Part shown: piece by piece, positions 34,345-45,224 of the stretch
Layout: the number at the start of each line of letters is the position of its first letter
Position numbering within the stretch: the first letter of the stretch is position 1
Assembly: GCA_965243335.1 (NCBI GenBank)
Contig: OZ251545.1
Span: forward strand, 124,001 to 188,000
Direction of reading: 5' to 3'
Length of the DNA stretch: 64,000 bases
Source of the DNA: JAJDXW01 sp965243335
GTDB lineage: Bacteria; Pseudomonadota; Gammaproteobacteria; HK1
Made by a program: the position numbers and the translations under genes
Notes under the pieces: generated by a model
What the model was told of the DNA's origin: nothing
Databases searched by the model: none
The model's input: only the letters and a program-made list of their open reading frames with translations

Positions 34345-35067
34345 ATGCGCTGGATGCATCTGCGGCTCCGCGCGCCGCTCGCCGCCTTCGGCGGGGAGGC
34401 GATCGACGCGCGCGGCGTCATCCGTGACTTTCCGGCCCAGTCCATGCTGACCGGCTTGCTCGCAAACGCGCTCGGGTGGACCCGTGCGATGAGAAAGGAG
34501 CATCAGGCGTTGCAGGAGCGAATCGTCTTCGGCGCCTTGTGGGAGCAGGAGACGGGGCCGGAAGGCCGGATGACCGACTACCAGACCGCGAGCATCGACA
34601 AGGACGATCAGGCATGGACCACGCGCGGGATACCGGCGAGGCGCGCCGGCGGCGCCGCCACCTATGCCGGATCACATCAGCGTTGGCGCGATTACCATGT
34701 CGACCTGCGTCTGTCCGTAGTCCTTCGGCTGGACCCGGACGACGTTCCCCCCACCCTGGACGAGGTCGCGGACGCGCTCGTACGGCCCGCCCGCCCGCTC
34801 TTCGTCGGCCGCAAGGCCTGCCTTCCGTCCGCACCGATCTTCGAGGGCTGGATAGCCGCGCCGGACATCCGCGCCGCACTGAGCGGCGCGGCGCCCTTGG
34901 AGGAGGCCACCGCCGGTCTGCGTGCGTTCTGGCCCGCATCGGAAGGGAGGGAAGGCGCGGCTCGAACCTGGGACGTCACCGACGAGCGTAACTGGACGAC
35001 AGGGCTCCACGGCGGCGCCCGGCGGGTGTGCGAGGGGCGGATCTCGGTGACGGAAGGCGACGGATGA
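34345..35067 (+). CDS. casD: Cascade subunit Cas5e (CasD)
   Basis: A 240-residue Cas5 with typical RAPLAAFGGEAIDARGVIRDFPAQSMLTGLLANALGW (quoted in part: LRAPLAAFGGEAI and SMLTGLLANALGW), MTDYQTASIDKDDQ, HQRWRDYHVD and RPLFVGRKACLPSAPI. Cas5e caps the 5' handle of the crRNA. Only 4 bp separate it from cas7, and its stop overlaps the cas6 start as ATGA. Confidence 0.95.
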   Translation: MRWMHLRLRAPLAAFGGEAIDARGVIRDFPAQSMLTGLLANALGWTRAMRKEHQALQERIVFGALWEQETGPEGRMTDYQTASIDKDDQAWTTRGIPARRAGGAATYAGSHQRWRDYHVDLRLSVVLRLDPDDVPPTLDEVADALVRPARPLFVGRKACLPSAPIFEGWIAAPDIRAALSGAAPLEEATAGLRAFWPASEGREGAARTWDVTDERNWTTGLHGGARRVCEGRISVTEGDG

Positions 35068-35867
35068 CGACGTACTTGGTCCATTCCCCGATCGACGTGC
35101 GCGCGTTCCATCGGTGGGCGGGAGAGCGTGGATTGATCCGTCGGGGAGCTTTCGATGCCGGCTTCGCTCTCCACCTCCTCCTGTGCAGCCTGTTCGGCAA
35201 GGCCGCGTTGCAGCCCTTCAGGCTGTTCGCGTCCGAACGCCGCCGGGCTGGTTCGATCTACGCCTATGCGGACGTGGATGGAGACGCGCTGCGGCACACT
35301 GCCCAAGCCGTGGGGACCCCGGACTGCCTTGCGGTGATCGATCCGGGAAGGTTGCGGTCCAAGGCGTTGACGACGGGCTTCGAGCCGGGGCAGCGCCTTG
35401 GCTTCGACCTTCGCGTCCGGCCCGTGCGGCGGTTGAGACGCGGGCTGCGTGATCCCCGATCGGGGAAGGCACTTTCGCCGGGCGCGGAGGTGGATGCGTT
35501 CCGGGTCGCGGCGCTCAACCGCTTCCCGGATGGGTGGAACATCGGCCCCGGCGAAGGGACGGAGGGCGCGGCGACCATGCGCGGCAGGCGCTCCGAGGTC
35601 TACGTCGAATGGCTTGCCGAGCGGTTTGGCGGGGCGGCCGCCATCGAGGCCGGGAGCTGCCGTCTCGCCGCGTTCCAGCGCAGTCGCGCCGTGCGCGGCG
35701 GCAAGGCCGGCCCGGAAGGACCCGACGCGACCCTGCAGGGAACGCTGGCCGTGGGGGACCCGGACGCCTTCGTCCGGCTTCTTCGGAAGGGTATCGGCCG
35801 CCACAGGGCTTATGGCTACGGCATGCTGCTCCTGCGCCCGCCAAGAAAGCCTCCGTTGGAGAGATGA
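35064..35867 (+). CDS. casE: crRNA endonuclease Cas6e (CasE/Cse3)
   Basis: A 267-residue Cas6e. AGFALHLLLCSLFGK places a His (His37) where E. coli CasE has its catalytic His20. The C-terminal GIGRHRAYGYGMLLL is the glycine-rich loop. It should cut the repeat hairpin after GCGGGG and leave the AUAGACC-N handle. The mini-CRISPR hairpins in the cas3-cse1 gap have the same geometry and should be processed too. Coupled to cas5. Confidence 0.94.
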   Translation: MTTYLVHSPIDVRAFHRWAGERGLIRRGAFDAGFALHLLLCSLFGKAALQPFRLFASERRRAGSIYAYADVDGDALRHTAQAVGTPDCLAVIDPGRLRSKALTTGFEPGQRLGFDLRVRPVRRLRRGLRDPRSGKALSPGAEVDAFRVAALNRFPDGWNIGPGEGTEGAATMRGRRSEVYVEWLAERFGGAAAIEAGSCRLAAFQRSRAVRGGKAGPEGPDATLQGTLAVGDPDAFVRLLRKGIGRHRAYGYGMLLLRPPRKPPLER

Positions 35868-35909
35868 GATGTTCGAGGCTGGCGTGACCGCCGCCCCCCG
35901 CACCCTGCC

Positions 35910-36803
35910 ATGCTGAAGGGCCGCCTTGGTCTCGAGACCGCCCGGATCCCGCATTCGGATCGGGCGGGCTTGCTGTGGCTCTCGCGCGGCGCGCTGACCG
36001 CGCGGGATGGAACCCTCGCCTTCGAGCGCGGAGGGCAGGGTGCGAAGGACGACCCCCTGGAGCCGGGGAGCTACAGCATCCCGTTTCAGAGCGTTTCCAT
36101 GATCCTGCTCGGCCCGGGCTCCACGGTAAGTCACGACGCCCTTCGTCTCCTGGCCCGCCACGGCACTGGGCTCGCCGCCGTCGGTGAAGACGGGGTGCGC
36201 TGCTATACCGCCCCGCCGCTCATCTCCGATCGCTCGGACCTCGCACGGCGTCAGGCGGACGCCTGGGCCGACCGCAACGCCCGGCTGAACGTCGCGCGGC
36301 GCATGTACGCCTGGCGCCTGGGCGAGGTCCTGCCGCATCGCGACATCGCGGTACTCCGAGGGATCGAGGGCGCCCGGATGAAGGAGAGCTACCGTCTGAT
36401 CGCGGCCAGGATCGGCGTTCAATGGCAGGGACGGCGTTACGACCGCTCGCGCCCATCGGCCGGTGACCTTCCGAACCAGGCGCTCAACCACGCATCGAGC
36501 GCGGTGGAAGCGGCCGCGGCCATAGCCGTATCGGCAACGGCCACCATTCCGCAGCTCGGCTTCGTTCACGAGGACCCCGGTCAATCCTTCGTGCTGGACG
36601 TCTCGGACCTCTTCCGCGATTCGGTGACCATCCCCGCCGCATTTCGAGCCGCAAAGAGGGCGCAGGCCGCCCCCCTGGAAAGCGTGGAGCGCATCGCCCG
36701 GCGCGAGACCGGCCGCACGTTGCGCCGCGAAAGGACGATCCCGAAGATGATCGAACGGATCAAGGACCTCTTCGGAGACCCCTCATCCGGGAGGAAGTCG
36801 TAG
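35910..36803 (+). CDS. cas1: CRISPR integrase Cas1 (type I-E)
   Basis: A 297-residue Cas1. The catalytic set aligns with E. coli: Glu153 in RGIEGARMK, His220 in GFVHEDPG and Asp230/Asp233 in VLDVSDLF, with the 13-residue His-Asp spacing conserved. QALNHASSAVE and GTGLAAVGEDGVRCY are also family-like. With Cas2 it captures prespacers and integrates them at the leader end. It starts 42 bp after cas6. Confidence 0.95.
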   Translation: MLKGRLGLETARIPHSDRAGLLWLSRGALTARDGTLAFERGGQGAKDDPLEPGSYSIPFQSVSMILLGPGSTVSHDALRLLARHGTGLAAVGEDGVRCYTAPPLISDRSDLARRQADAWADRNARLNVARRMYAWRLGEVLPHRDIAVLRGIEGARMKESYRLIAARIGVQWQGRRYDRSRPSAGDLPNQALNHASSAVEAAAAIAVSATATIPQLGFVHEDPGQSFVLDVSDLFRDSVTIPAAFRAAKRAQAAPLESVERIARRETGRTLRRERTIPKMIERIKDLFGDPSSGRKS

Positions 36804-36805
36804 CC

Positions 36806-37099
36806 ATGCCGATGACCGTCGTCGTCACCCGGGACGTCGAATCCAGATACCGCGGTTTTCTCTCCTCCGCGATGCTGGAGGTGGCTCCGGGCGTCTACGT
36901 GTCGCCCGACCTCTCCTCCGGGGTGCGGGAGCGGATCTGGACCGTGGTGCAAGACTGGTTCCACTCGCTCGGAAACGGGGCCGTCGCCATGATTTGGCGC
37001 GACGGCACGGTTCCCGGAGGGTTGGCGCTCCGCCACTTGGGCGACCCTCCGAAAGAGATCCGCGATGCCGACGGGGTCCTGCTGGTCAAGACGTCGTAA
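36806..37099 (+). CDS. cas2: CRISPR adaptation protein Cas2e
   Basis: A 97-residue Cas2e: MTVVVTRDVESRYRGFLSS, APGVYVSPDLSSGVRERIW, and the short C-terminal part DADGVLLVKTS typical of the I-E subfamily. It bridges two Cas1 dimers. It follows cas1 by 2 bp and ends only 61 bp before the first repeat, so the leader is short. Confidence 0.94.
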   Translation: MPMTVVVTRDVESRYRGFLSSAMLEVAPGVYVSPDLSSGVRERIWTVVQDWFHSLGNGAVAMIWRDGTVPGGLALRHLGDPPKEIRDADGVLLVKTS

Positions 37100-37160
37100 A
37101 CCACCGAAACCCAACCTCGCTCCTTAACAATCGAGTATAATCAGTCTGTTGGAGGCTAGA
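37100..37160 (+). promoter_or_regulatory. CRISPR leader with TATAAT -10
   Basis: The 61-bp leader between cas2 and the first repeat has a perfect TATAAT at 37136-37141, followed 19 bp later by the first repeat. No convincing -35 or IHF consensus was seen. It lies on the side of the conserved repeats, which fits transcription left to right and spacer addition at this end. Confidence 0.65.
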
Positions 37161-40100
37161 GGTTCCCCCGCACCTGCGGGGATAGACCCCTGTGCTGCAG
37201 GAATGGTCGGCTTGTTCAGTAGGTTCCCCCGCACCTGCGGGGATAGACCCGCCCGCACCCGGTGCGGGCTGGATGTCGCCCGGGTTCCCCCGCACCTGCG
37301 GGGATAGACCCCTCAATGCCGCACTCGGCCAGCTCGCCGTCGCGGTTCCCCCGCACCTGCGGGGATAGACCCGCCCGATCGAGCCGCGACAGCGCCTCGT
37401 CCTGGGTTCCCCCGCACCTGCGGGGATAGACCGTGTTGACAGGCACCCGGGCGGGCGTTCATACTGGTTCCCCCGCACCTGCGGGGATAGACCCGCAAGG
37501 GGCTCAAGCCCGGCTGGATCAAGCAGGTTCCCCCGCACCTGCGGGGATAGACCCAGCGGATGGACCACGACCCGGGCCACCGCCAGGGTTCCCCCGCACC
37601 TGCGGGGATAGACCCCGCCAGCGCGCGGAAAAGGCGGAATGGATAGCGGTTCCCCCGCACCTGCGGGGATAGACCCGGGGGATGGATAGCCCCCGTCGCG
37701 GGGACGAGGTTCCCCCGCACCTGCGGGGATAGACCCGTGTCCTCCGGCCGGGACAGTCGTATCGACTCGGTTCCCCCGCACCTGCGGGGATAGACCCGGG
37801 GGCATGGATAGCCCCCGTCGCGGGGACGAGGTTCCCCCGCACCTGCGGGGATAGACCCGTCCGCGGAGGCTTCAACGCCCGCGCCGCGACGGTTCCCCCG
37901 CACCTGCGGGGATAGACCTGCGGCGTTGATCGCCGGCGACCCGGCGTCGGTGGTTCCCCCGCACCTGCGGGGATAGACCGCTGCGCCCGCAAGGCGGCCA
38001 AGCTGCGATCCTGGTTCCCCCGCACCTGCGGGGATAGACCCCGGGCGGCCCTCCCGATCTCCCCGACGATCCGGGTTCCCCCGCACCTGCGGGGATAGAC
38101 CCGTGGCGAGCCGCGTGTCGCTCTCCTGGGTATCGGTTCCCCCGCACCTGCGGGGATAGACCCCATCCAGGACGGGATGGGCCGCCAGTGGATACGGTTC
38201 CCCCGCACCTGCGGGGATAGACCCCGACTGTCACGCTCGAGCACGTACTGGTTGCGGGTTCCCCCGCACCTGCGGGGATAGACCCGCGTGTCCACGCCGC
38301 CGCCGCTGATCCGGCCCGGTTCCCCCGCACCTGCGGGGATAGACCCGAACTCGACCCCGTTGCCATCGGCGCCGTCGGGGTTCCCCCGCACCTGCGGGGA
38401 TAGACCCTCGATCTGCTCGGCGAAGGGGAGCTGGGTGTGGGTTCCCCCGCACCTGCGGGGATAGACCCAGCCAGGCCCAGGCCGCGATCCGGGCGAGGCC
38501 GGTTCCCCCGCACCTGCGGGGATAGACCCAACTGGATGCGCATCTCGGAGGGGATCGACGAGGTTCCCCCGCACCTGCGGGGATAGACCTCCCTCGGGAC
38601 TGCGGGTGTCCCCGACGACGAGGGTTCCCCCGCACCTGCGGGGATAGACCCGCCGTGCTCGCGACTCTTCCCGACGAGGTCGTGGTTCCCCCGCACCTGC
38701 GGGGATAGACCTGTACCATGCGGTTCACCGCCTCATTCACCGAGGGTTCCCCCGCACCTGCGGGGATAGACCCGCTCCCTTGCTCATCGCCCCTATCCCT
38801 TCTTCGGTTCCCCCGCACCTGCGGGGATAGACCCGGGGCGGCGGCCCGGACGGCCCCGGCCCGAAGGGTTCCCCCGCACCTGCGGGGATAGACCCGCCAG
38901 CACGATCGTGACCAGCACGCCGATGCCGGTTCCCCCGCACCTGCGGGGATAGACCGCAGCTGTGCCACGCCAAGGCCCAGGAGGCCGCGGTTCCCCCGCA
39001 CCTGCGGGGATAGACCCGCGGACGGGCGATCCAGTGAAACGCTCGTGGAGGTTCCCCCGCACCTGCGGGGATAGACCTGAGGCCGGGGCGGCGATGCCTC
39101 GGCAGAATATGGTTCCCCCGCACCTGCGGGGATAGACCCCACCAGCCCGCCGTAGAAGAGGATGACCAGCAGGTTCCCCCGCACCTGCGGGGATAGACCC
39201 CCGGTAGACGATGTCGCGATCCTTCAGCCAGTGGTTCCCCCGCACCTGCGGGGATAGACCGTGGCTATGCCAGGGTGCAGCTCGATCCGTTGGGGTTCCC
39301 CCGCACCTGCGGGGATAGACCTCGCTCGCCTGGTCATACGCCGCGTCCGTCGGGGGTTCCCCCGCACCTGCGGGGATAGACCGTAATGGAGGTGGACATC
39401 GAGGCGGACATGAGCGGTTCCCCCGCACCTGCGGGGATAGACCCCTCGCCGACCGGATCGAGGAGTTCTGCCACGCGGTTCCCCCGCACCTGCGGGGATA
39501 GACCCGGGCCACCACTCACCGAGCGCCGGGGCGATACGGTTCCCCCGCACCTGCGGGGATAGACCGTGCGTGATCTGCAAGAGGGCGATATCGAGGGAGG
39601 TTCCCCCGCACCTGCGGGGATAGACCCCTCCCCGACCCGGTGTTGCGGGCGCTCGCCCCGGTTCCCCCGCACCTGCGGGGATAGACCCGGCCGACGATCG
39701 GGGCGCCTCGTGAGCGACATGGTTCCCCCGCACCTGCGGGGATAGACCATGACGCACGTCACCACCGCGAGCCGTACCGGCGGTTCCCCCGCACCTGCGG
39801 GGATAGACCCGCTCGAGGGAACGCCACGTTTCGCCACGCGTTGGTTCCCCCGCACCTGCGGGGATAGACCATGAACTCCACCCCGTTGCCGTCACCGCCG
39901 TCCGGTTCCCCCGCACCTGCGGGGATAGACCTCCCCGAGATCGCGGAGCGACCGGGCCGCCTCGGGTTCCCCCGCACCTGCGGGGATAGACCATCGACCC
40001 TTCGGCGGGCTAAGGATTGGATGGAGGTTCCCCCGCACCTGCGGGGATAGACCCGACGAGGAGGGACCGCGTTCGCCCCGCTGGAGGGTTCCCCCGCACC

Positions 40101-43100
40101 TGCGGGGATAGACCCAACTGGATGAGAGTCGCGGAGGGGCTCGACGAGGTTCCCCCGCACCTGCGGGGATAGACCCGGCACGGCCTCATCCGCATCGGGC
40201 TCGATCTCGGTTCCCCCGCACCTGCGGGGATAGACCGTTGAAGGCGCCGGCCCGGCCCCCGGACCCGCCGGTTCCCCCGCACCTGCGGGGATAGACCCGT
40301 CGTCGCGGGGTCGGTCGAGGTGGAGTACGTGGTTCCCCCGCACCTGCGGGGATAGACCTTCGCCGCCCTGGGACACCATCGTGCCGGCGCCGGTTCCCCC
40401 GCACCTGCGGGGATAGACCCCAGGCGCCCGACGGCGAGCCCGCCGCCGAGGGGGTTCCCCCGCACCTGCGGGGATAGACCCGTTCGCGCGGCGGTGGGGC
40501 CCCACCGCCGCGCGGTTCCCCCGCACCTGCGGGGATAGACCCGCGGCGGGGAGGTAGTCGTGCCCCTCGATCTCGGTTCCCCCGCACCTGCGGGGATAGA
40601 CCCTCATCGCTCGCGGTGCGCCAGTCCACGGTTTCGGTTCCCCCGCACCTGCGGGGATAGACCTGAATGGCGTGCCGGGCTGTCCGCTGTGGGCGTGGTT
40701 CCCCCGCACCTGCGGGGATAGACCCAGGACCGGGCGGCGATGCAGGCGAGCGCGAACGGTTCCCCCGCACCTGCGGGGATAGACCCACTTGCAGCCGCGC
40801 GAGGGGTGGCGGCCGGCGGGTTCCCCCGCACCTGCGGGGATAGACCCGGGATGTCGCCCAGTGTCCCGGGGGCATCGCGGGTTCCCCCGCACCTGCGGGG
40901 ATAGACCTGCCCATCATGGCGGTCCAGCCCGGATAGGTCCGGTTCCCCCGCACCTGCGGGGATAGACCCGCACGATCTCGATGCACCGGCATGCGAGGCT
41001 CGGTTCCCCCGCACCTGCGGGGATAGATCCGCGTCCTTCACGTTTTCCATTCCGGTGATCACGGTTCCCCCGCACCTGCGGGGATAGACCTGACCGTCCG
41101 CACCCACTCGCTCGGGGTGACGCGGTTCCCCCGCACCTGCGGGGATAGACCCTCGGCAGGGGTGAGCCGGAAGACCTCGCGTAGGGTTCCCCCGCACCTG
41201 CGGGGATAGACCCTTACTTCCCTCCGCCCCGGCCCGCAATCCCGCGGTTCCCCCGCACCTGCGGGGATAGACCTGGTGGGGCGATCAGTCGGCCGACGAC
41301 GTCTACGGTTCCCCCGCACCTGCGGGGATAGACCCTGGTTGAGATCGCGGCCACGGCCGTGTCTGCTGGTTCCCCCGCACCTGCGGGGATAGACCTGCGA
41401 CACGATGCGCCCATCCCGCAACTCACCAGGTTCCCCCGCACCTGCGGGGATAGACCCGCCTGCTGCACCGTGTCGCGGCGATTGAAGGAGGTTCCCCCGC
41501 ACCTGCGGGGATAGACCCGACACGCCGGACCGCCCGGCCCGCCGCGCCGTGGTTCCCCCGCACCTGCGGGGATAGACCCGCTGGCTGGTAGTCATGTGGA
41601 CGCCCGGGTGAGGTTCCCCCGCACCTGCGGGGATAGACCCCCGCCGCCCCGGACGTCCACCGCCCCGTCCAGGGTTCCCCCGCACCTGCGGGGATAGACC
41701 CTGGCCATTGGCCACCGTGGCCACTACCAGCGCGGTTCCCCCGCACCTGCGGGGATAGACCCACTTCACCGGCTATGCGCCCGCCCCAGGGCGGGGTTCC
41801 CCCGCACCTGCGGGGATAGACCGTGGCGCAGCGCCCCGCCCCGCCCGCACTGGGGGGTTCCCCCGCACCTGCGGGGATAGACCCGCCGCCGCCCGCGCCG
41901 GCGAAGGCACGCTGCCGGTTCCCCCGCACCTGCGGGGATAGACCCGCGGCCGGGTGGACGGTGTCGACGATCTCTACGGTTCCCCCGCACCTGCGGGGAT
42001 AGACCCGCCCGGTGGACGGAGCTTCTCGACCTCGCCAAGGTTCCCCCGCACCTGCGGGGATAGACCCTGCCCCGCCAGAAGGCCACCACCTGCCCCGCCG
42101 GTTCCCCCGCACCTGCGGGGATAGACCTTGCCGTCGAAGGCGTAGCCGCCCTTCGCGCCCGGTTCCCCCGCACCTGCGGGGATAGACCTCGAGCGGTGCT
42201 GACGATCGAGCGGACCGCCCTGGTTCCCCCGCACCTGCGGGGATAGACCCGAGGCGGGCTCCGCGTCCCGCCGGACCACGATGGTTCCCCCGCACCTGCG
42301 GGGATAGACCCGGATCGCCGCCGCCCGCCCCGGACGCCTGCTCGGTTCCCCCGCACCTGCGGGGATAGACCCTCGTCACTTTCTCCCCCCCGGGGGGTTG
42401 ACACGGTTCCCCCGCACCTGCGGGGATAGACTTGGCCCATGATGCGGTCGATGTTGGCGGCGTGGGGTTCCCCCGCACCTGCGGGGATAGACCTGGTCCA
42501 GGTCTCCGGGGCGCCGACGTCCTCCAGGTTCCCCCGCACCTGCGGGGATAGACCGATGGTCGACAGCGGGATCAATGTCATGTGGCAGGTTCCCCCGCAC
42601 CTGCGGGGATAGACCTCGCGCAACCTCGCCCGGACCTCCCCCTTCCTCGGTTCCCCCGCACCTGCGGGGATAGACCCCCGAGCTCAATGGTCTCGACGTC
42701 CATCCAGCTGGTTCCCCCGCACCTGCGGGGATAGACCCCCCCCAGACACTGGCCCATCGTTCGAGCGCGGCGGTTCCCCCGCACCTGCGGGGATAGACCC
42801 CGGACCGGCGGCCCCGATCCGAGCGCGCTGTTGGTTCCCCCGCACCTGCGGGGATAGACCCGGGACGATCTTGCCCGACTTCGACTTCGACTCGGTTCCC
42901 CCGCACCTGCGGGGATAGACCCTGACCATGTACGTGGTGACCTCGTTCGTCACCGGTTCCCCCGCACCTGCGGGGATAGACCCGATCCTCCAGCTTCGTC
43001 CGCCACTCGGAGAGCGGTTCCCCCGCACCTGCGGGGATAGACCGCCCAGGAGATCGGTGTAGCTCCCGCCGCTCGAGGTTCCCCCGCACCTGCGGGGATA

Positions 43101-43778
43101 GACCCTAACCGTACCGGGGGGCGGTCGGGGTCCGGAGGGTTCCCCCGCACCTGCGGGGATAGACCCCAGAATTGCCACCGCATCCATATCTTTTGGACGG
43201 TTCCCCCGCACCTGCGGGGATAGACCCCGGCGGATGGCACCGCCACACCCGCGACCATGGGTTCCCCCGCACCTGCGGGGATAGACCCGCCTTCTCGACC
43301 GCCGGGATGACCCGGTGGAGGGTTCCCCCGCACCTGCGGGGATAGACCCGAGGTTGCGTGCCGCCCCTGGGAGGACGAGTAGGTTCCCCCGCACCTGCGG
43401 GGGTAGACCTCGAGCGGGCCGTCTGCTCCACCGTCCAGTCGTTCCGGGTTCCCCCGCACCTGCGGGGATAGACCCCGAGCAGCCGCCAGGCCTCCGCCGC
43501 CTCGTCGGGTTCCCCGCACCTGCGGGGATAGACCCCGCGTGCCAGCAAGGAGTGTGTGCAGGCCCTCGGTTCCCCCGCACCTGCGGGGATAGACCCGTCC
43601 GGGAGCGGGTCCGTGTCATCGAACGCCTGGTTCCCCCGCACCTGCGGGGATATACCCGCATCGCGCCCCGCAGGTCCGCCCCCTGCACGGGTTCCCCCGC
43701 ACCTGCGGGGATTGAGCGTGCGAGCGAGGTACGCCAGAGGCTCAACGAGCGGTTCCCCCGCACCTGCGGGGATTGAGC
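37161..43778 (+). CRISPR. Type I-E CRISPR array, 109 repeats and 108 spacers
   Basis: The 28-bp repeat begins GGTTCCCCCGCACCTG and ends GGGGATAGACC, with a 6-bp stem CCCCGC/GCGGGG and an ACCT loop. The period is 61 bp with five exceptions (37526 and 37708: 60; 42772: 62; 43447: 65; 43568: 60), and adding these gives 108 intervals. The next base is C after 17 of the first 20 repeats, suggesting a PAM ending in C. Transcription is on this strand. Repeats near the right end drift (43382, 43508, 43629, 43690, 43751), marking the oldest end. Single changes also occur at 41002 and 42405. Confidence 0.98.
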
Positions 43779-43780
43779 AC

Positions 43781-43855
43781 GGGCTTCCAGCCCGCAGCGC
43801 CGCAGGCCCGCAATCGTCCATGTGGGCTGGAAGCCCGCGCTCCCAGGACGCCAGC
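43781..43855. repeat. Inverted-repeat element at the CRISPR trailer end
   Basis: GGGCTTCCAGCCC (43781-43793) and GGGCTGGAAGCCC (43824-43836) are perfect 13-bp inverted arms, followed by CGCGCTCCCAGGACGCC, related to the dispersed elements at 8408 and elsewhere. It starts three bases after the last repeat. The rest of the gap to 44111 shows no gene. Confidence 0.85.
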
Positions 43856-44111
43856 GGGCGAAGCTCCGCTTTGTCGTGGCGCCCTTCGGGGAACGGGGTC
43901 GGGAGGGGCCGGCGCGGGCCGGATTCGGAGGGGGATATGTGGTAAAAGACGCGGCCATGCACCAGCCGACGTTGACATCTGCCGGAGGCGTTCCGCCCAT
44001 CCGTCCCGCCCGGCGGCCGGTTCCGTCATGGCCGCCCGGGCGCCCGGGCGGGGGCAGCCGTGCGGTCGCCGGCAGCTACGCGGCCACGCGCCGTTTCCTG
44101 GGCCGGAGGGG

Positions 44112-45224
44112 ATGATGGAGGGAAGCACGCCTTCGCGGGAGCCGCCCGCGCCCGAAAGGAGCCGGGCCGCTGCGCCGCCCCTCGTGCTGCTCGCCGGGAG
44201 CGATCCGCGCCCCCCGCGGCTCACCGAGGCGGGGCGGGGATACCGGGCGCTCGCCGGCTACAAGGCCGCCGAGCTCCAGGTCGAGGGCCGGCCTCTGGCG
44301 CGCTGCATCCTCGACCGGCTGCTCGCCTCGAAACGCTTCTCCGACCTCTACGTGGCGGGGCCTGCCCGGCTCTACGCGGGGCTCGCCGAGGGGGCGGCCC
44401 GGCTCGTCGACTGCGACGACCGGCTCGAAGCCAACGTCCGGACCGCGTTCGAGGCGGTCCGCGAGGATCACCCCCACGGCCCCATCGCATTTCTCGCGAG
44501 CGACGTCCTGCCCGGGGACGAGACCGTCCGGACGGTGATGGACCGGTACGCGGACGCCGCCCCCTGCGACGTCTTCTTCCCCCTCGCGGAGGCCCCGGAG
44601 GACGCGGACGCCCTCGGGCCGTCGAACTGGAAGCCCCGATACCGGATACGCCCCGACGAGGACTCCGCCCCGAGCACGATCCTGCCGGGGCACCTCGTCA
44701 TCGTGGACCCGGACGCGCTTCGCATCGGGCTCGTGTACCGGCTGATCGCACTCAGCTACCGGACCCGCAACCGGCCCATCGGCGGCCGGGGCCTCGCCAT
44801 GCTGCGGGGGGTCCTCATGACCGTGCTGCGCGAGGACCTCCGGCAATTGTTCACCCTGGGGCTTCCCGACCTCACGGCGGCCGTCCTCGCCGACGGGGCG
44901 GCGGTGGTGATGGGGCTCCGGTCGGGCAACATGACCCGCGAGCGGCTCGAACGGGCGGTGCGGCGGGTCGTGGTGAGCTACGGCCACCGCCGCCGCTACC
45001 CGCGGCGCATGGTGCAGGTGCCGATCCTTCCCGGCATCCTCTCGCTCGCGCAGGACCTCGACACCGAGGAGGAGGCGCGCGCGGTCGGGGCCGAATGGAG
45101 CCCGCGGCCGCGTGCGGAGCGCGGGGAGCGCGGGGAGCGGGGCGAGTGGAGCGAGCGGCGCGGGGCGGGCGGCCACGGCCCGCGCTCCCCGGGCTCGCGG
45201 GTTCCGGGCCGCGACCCGGCATGA
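44112..45224 (+). CDS. NTP-transferase/glycosyltransferase-A-fold protein
   Basis: A 370-residue protein. PPLVLLAGSDPRPPRLTEAG, GYKAAELQVEGRPLARCIL, LYVAGPARLY and GPIAFLASDVLPGDETV resemble MobA/GlmU-like nucleotidyltransferases, but the canonical GGxGTR loop is replaced by LLAGSDPRPPRL. The C-terminal ~30 residues are Arg/Gly/Glu low complexity. GGAGGGG precedes the ATG pair at 44112. The stop overlaps the start of the acyl-CoA synthetase gene as ATGA, so they are translated together, which is an unusual partner for a sugar-nucleotide enzyme. Function uncertain. Confidence 0.7.
   Translation: MMEGSTPSREPPAPERSRAAAPPLVLLAGSDPRPPRLTEAGRGYRALAGYKAAELQVEGRPLARCILDRLLASKRFSDLYVAGPARLYAGLAEGAARLVDCDDRLEANVRTAFEAVREDHPHGPIAFLASDVLPGDETVRTVMDRYADAAPCDVFFPLAEAPEDADALGPSNWKPRYRIRPDEDSAPSTILPGHLVIVDPDALRIGLVYRLIALSYRTRNRPIGGRGLAMLRGVLMTVLREDLRQLFTLGLPDLTAAVLADGAAVVMGLRSGNMTRERLERAVRRVVVSYGHRRRYPRRMVQVPILPGILSLAQDLDTEEEARAVGAEWSPRPRAERGERGERGEWSERRGAGGHGPRSPGSRVPGRDPA

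Noticed and set aside
37086..43962. Long reverse-strand open frames rich in GSIPAGAGEP, VYPRRCGGT and GLSPQVRGN
   Set aside because: They are translations of the CRISPR repeat in three frames with spacers between; no start sites or family resemblance.
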